A stretch of DNA of 64,000 bases from positions 62,001 through 126,000 of the forward strand of contig NC_010602.1 of assembly GCF_000017685.1 (NCBI RefSeq), written 5' to 3'. A program made the position numbers and the translations under genes. The stretch comes from Leptospira biflexa serovar Patoc strain 'Patoc 1 (Paris)' (lineage in GTDB: Bacteria; Spirochaetota; Leptospiria; Leptospirales; Leptospiraceae). Every line of letters starts with the position of its first letter. Position 1 is the stretch's first letter. Shown piece after piece: positions 63,446 through 64,000 of the stretch. The notes beneath the pieces are model-generated. The model was not told the origin of the DNA and made no database searches. It saw only the letters and a program-made list of their open reading frames with translations.

Positions 63446-64000
63446 ATGCGTTTTCTGTTCTTTGCATTCGTTTTCCTTTGTTTCCAATGCTCACCTTCTG
63501 AACTCAATAATCCAAGTGATTTTAAATCCGACTCTTTCCGTGAAAGCGAAACGATCCTTTGCCTCACAGGGCAAACCTCTGCTTGCCAATTGGCGATTCC
63601 AGTTTGTACCACTTGTCGGTTTTTTTCCACAAGCATCGCCTATAATGGGAACCGAGGGGGGATTGTGGGAGCGGATGCCAAATGTATGAGTGATTCGAAA
63701 AAACCTACGGAGCCAGCAAGAGCCGTTTTCAAAGCATTCCTTGTGGATGATGTGAACCGGATTGCTTGTACGACATCGAATTGTAGTGGTGGCGTATCAG
63801 AACATACGGATTGGATTTTAAAGCCAAATACAACTTATAAAAGGGCAGTGGATGGAGTTACCATAGTGACTACGAATGGTGAGGGAATCTTTTCTACCCA
63901 ACCAGGTGATGCAGAAGTTTCAACTGTTAATAATATCTTAACTGGATTCTTTGCAAGTGGTTGGACCACTCGTTCCAGTGGGCACTGTAGTCGATGGTCA
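63446..64000 (+). CDS. DUF1554 leptospiral lipoprotein, 3' end outside window
   Basis: A frame open from ATG 63446 to the right edge (185 codons, no stop). It begins with a lipoprotein signal, MRFLFFAFVFLCFQC with lipobox Cys15, then a short linker and a Cys-rich DUF1554 domain: GIVGADAKCMSDSKKP, VFKAFLVDDVNRIAC, CSGGVSEHTDWILKPNTTYKR and WTTRSSGHCSRW. This domain is, as far as I know, largely confined to Leptospira, where such proteins are outer-surface lipoproteins of uncertain role. Several Cys probably form disulfides. The gene is truncated by the window. Confidence 0.88.
   Translation, partial: MRFLFFAFVFLCFQCSPSELNNPSDFKSDSFRESETILCLTGQTSACQLAIPVCTTCRFFSTSIAYNGNRGGIVGADAKCMSDSKKPTEPARAVFKAFLVDDVNRIACTTSNCSGGVSEHTDWILKPNTTYKRAVDGVTIVTTNGEGIFSTQPGDAEVSTVNNILTGFFASGWTTRSSGHCSRWS

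Noticed and set aside
63462..63689. 75-codon + strand frame at the right edge
   Set aside because: It is out of frame with the DUF1554 lipoprotein frame starting at 63446, which has a signal peptide, conserved domain motifs and stays open to the window end.
1..64000. CRISPR arrays, prophage, insertion sequences, tRNA or rRNA genes
   Set aside because: No spaced direct repeats, transposase or integrase motifs, phage genes or cloverleaf/rRNA sequences were recognised on reading both strands.

Overview
The window looks like chromosome from a Leptospira, most likely of the saprophytic (L. biflexa) side. This is inferred from gene content and not from any database search. The DNA is AT-rich and gene-dense. 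Several proteins carry relaxed spirochaetal lipoboxes. The right edge opens into a lipoprotein with a DUF1554 domain, a family I know almost only from Leptospira. PAS/histidine-kinase/response-regulator genes, STAS proteins and membrane chemoreceptors are abundant. I see no rRNA, tRNA, CRISPR array, prophage or insertion sequence. About 62 protein genes fill nearly all the sequence, and many neighbours overlap by 4-24 bp, including tail-to-tail pairs.

Bases 1-31,600 are mostly core metabolism and housekeeping: hflX (cut by the left edge), homoserine dehydrogenase, an ACT protein, a formylglycine-enzyme-like protein, a MarR regulator beside a carotenoid/retinoid-type oxidoreductase, mtnP, galK, pgi, an AmgK/MurU-like pair that suggests cell-wall sugar recycling, two linked PAS kinases, a ferredoxin, and the run argG-coaD-CPA2 antiporter-ndk-ispA-tlyA. 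A three-gene unit then follows (nitrilase-like lipoprotein, Tat-signal small subunit, GMC dehydrogenase), and then rlmD-like and pyrD. Bases 31,700-39,500 hold a kinase and response-regulator/HATPase pair, a HAD phosphatase, an RluA enzyme, an ankyrin protein, a beta-propeller protein and an EAL (c-di-GMP) protein.

Bases 39,487-56,546 are the most unusual part: a catabolic-looking cassette. A TetR gene is divergent from a ten-gene + strand run: Tat-signal small subunit, GMC dehydrogenase, BASS transporter, acyl-CoA dehydrogenase, 3beta-HSD-like epimerase, SDR, acyl-CoA synthetase, crotonase, six-helix chemoreceptor and DUF2804 lipoprotein. It meets head-on a four-gene - strand run: BASS transporter, epimerase, haem c/beta-propeller protein and MFS transporter. 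A perfect 16-bp palindrome closely resembling the Bacillus FadR box lies ahead of the + run, and a weaker copy lies ahead of the - run. I infer one acyl-CoA-responsive regulon for uptake, oxidation and sensing of a hydrophobic alcohol or acid (fatty, terpenoid or steroid-like). The substrate cannot be read from sequence.

Bases 56,547-64,000 contain a gap with a GC-rich hairpin element and eight TGAAT repeats, a DUF3052 gene, a second six-helix chemoreceptor, a TetR/hydrolase pair with a repeated operator-like site, several small single genes, a second GC-rich intergenic element and the truncated DUF1554 lipoprotein.
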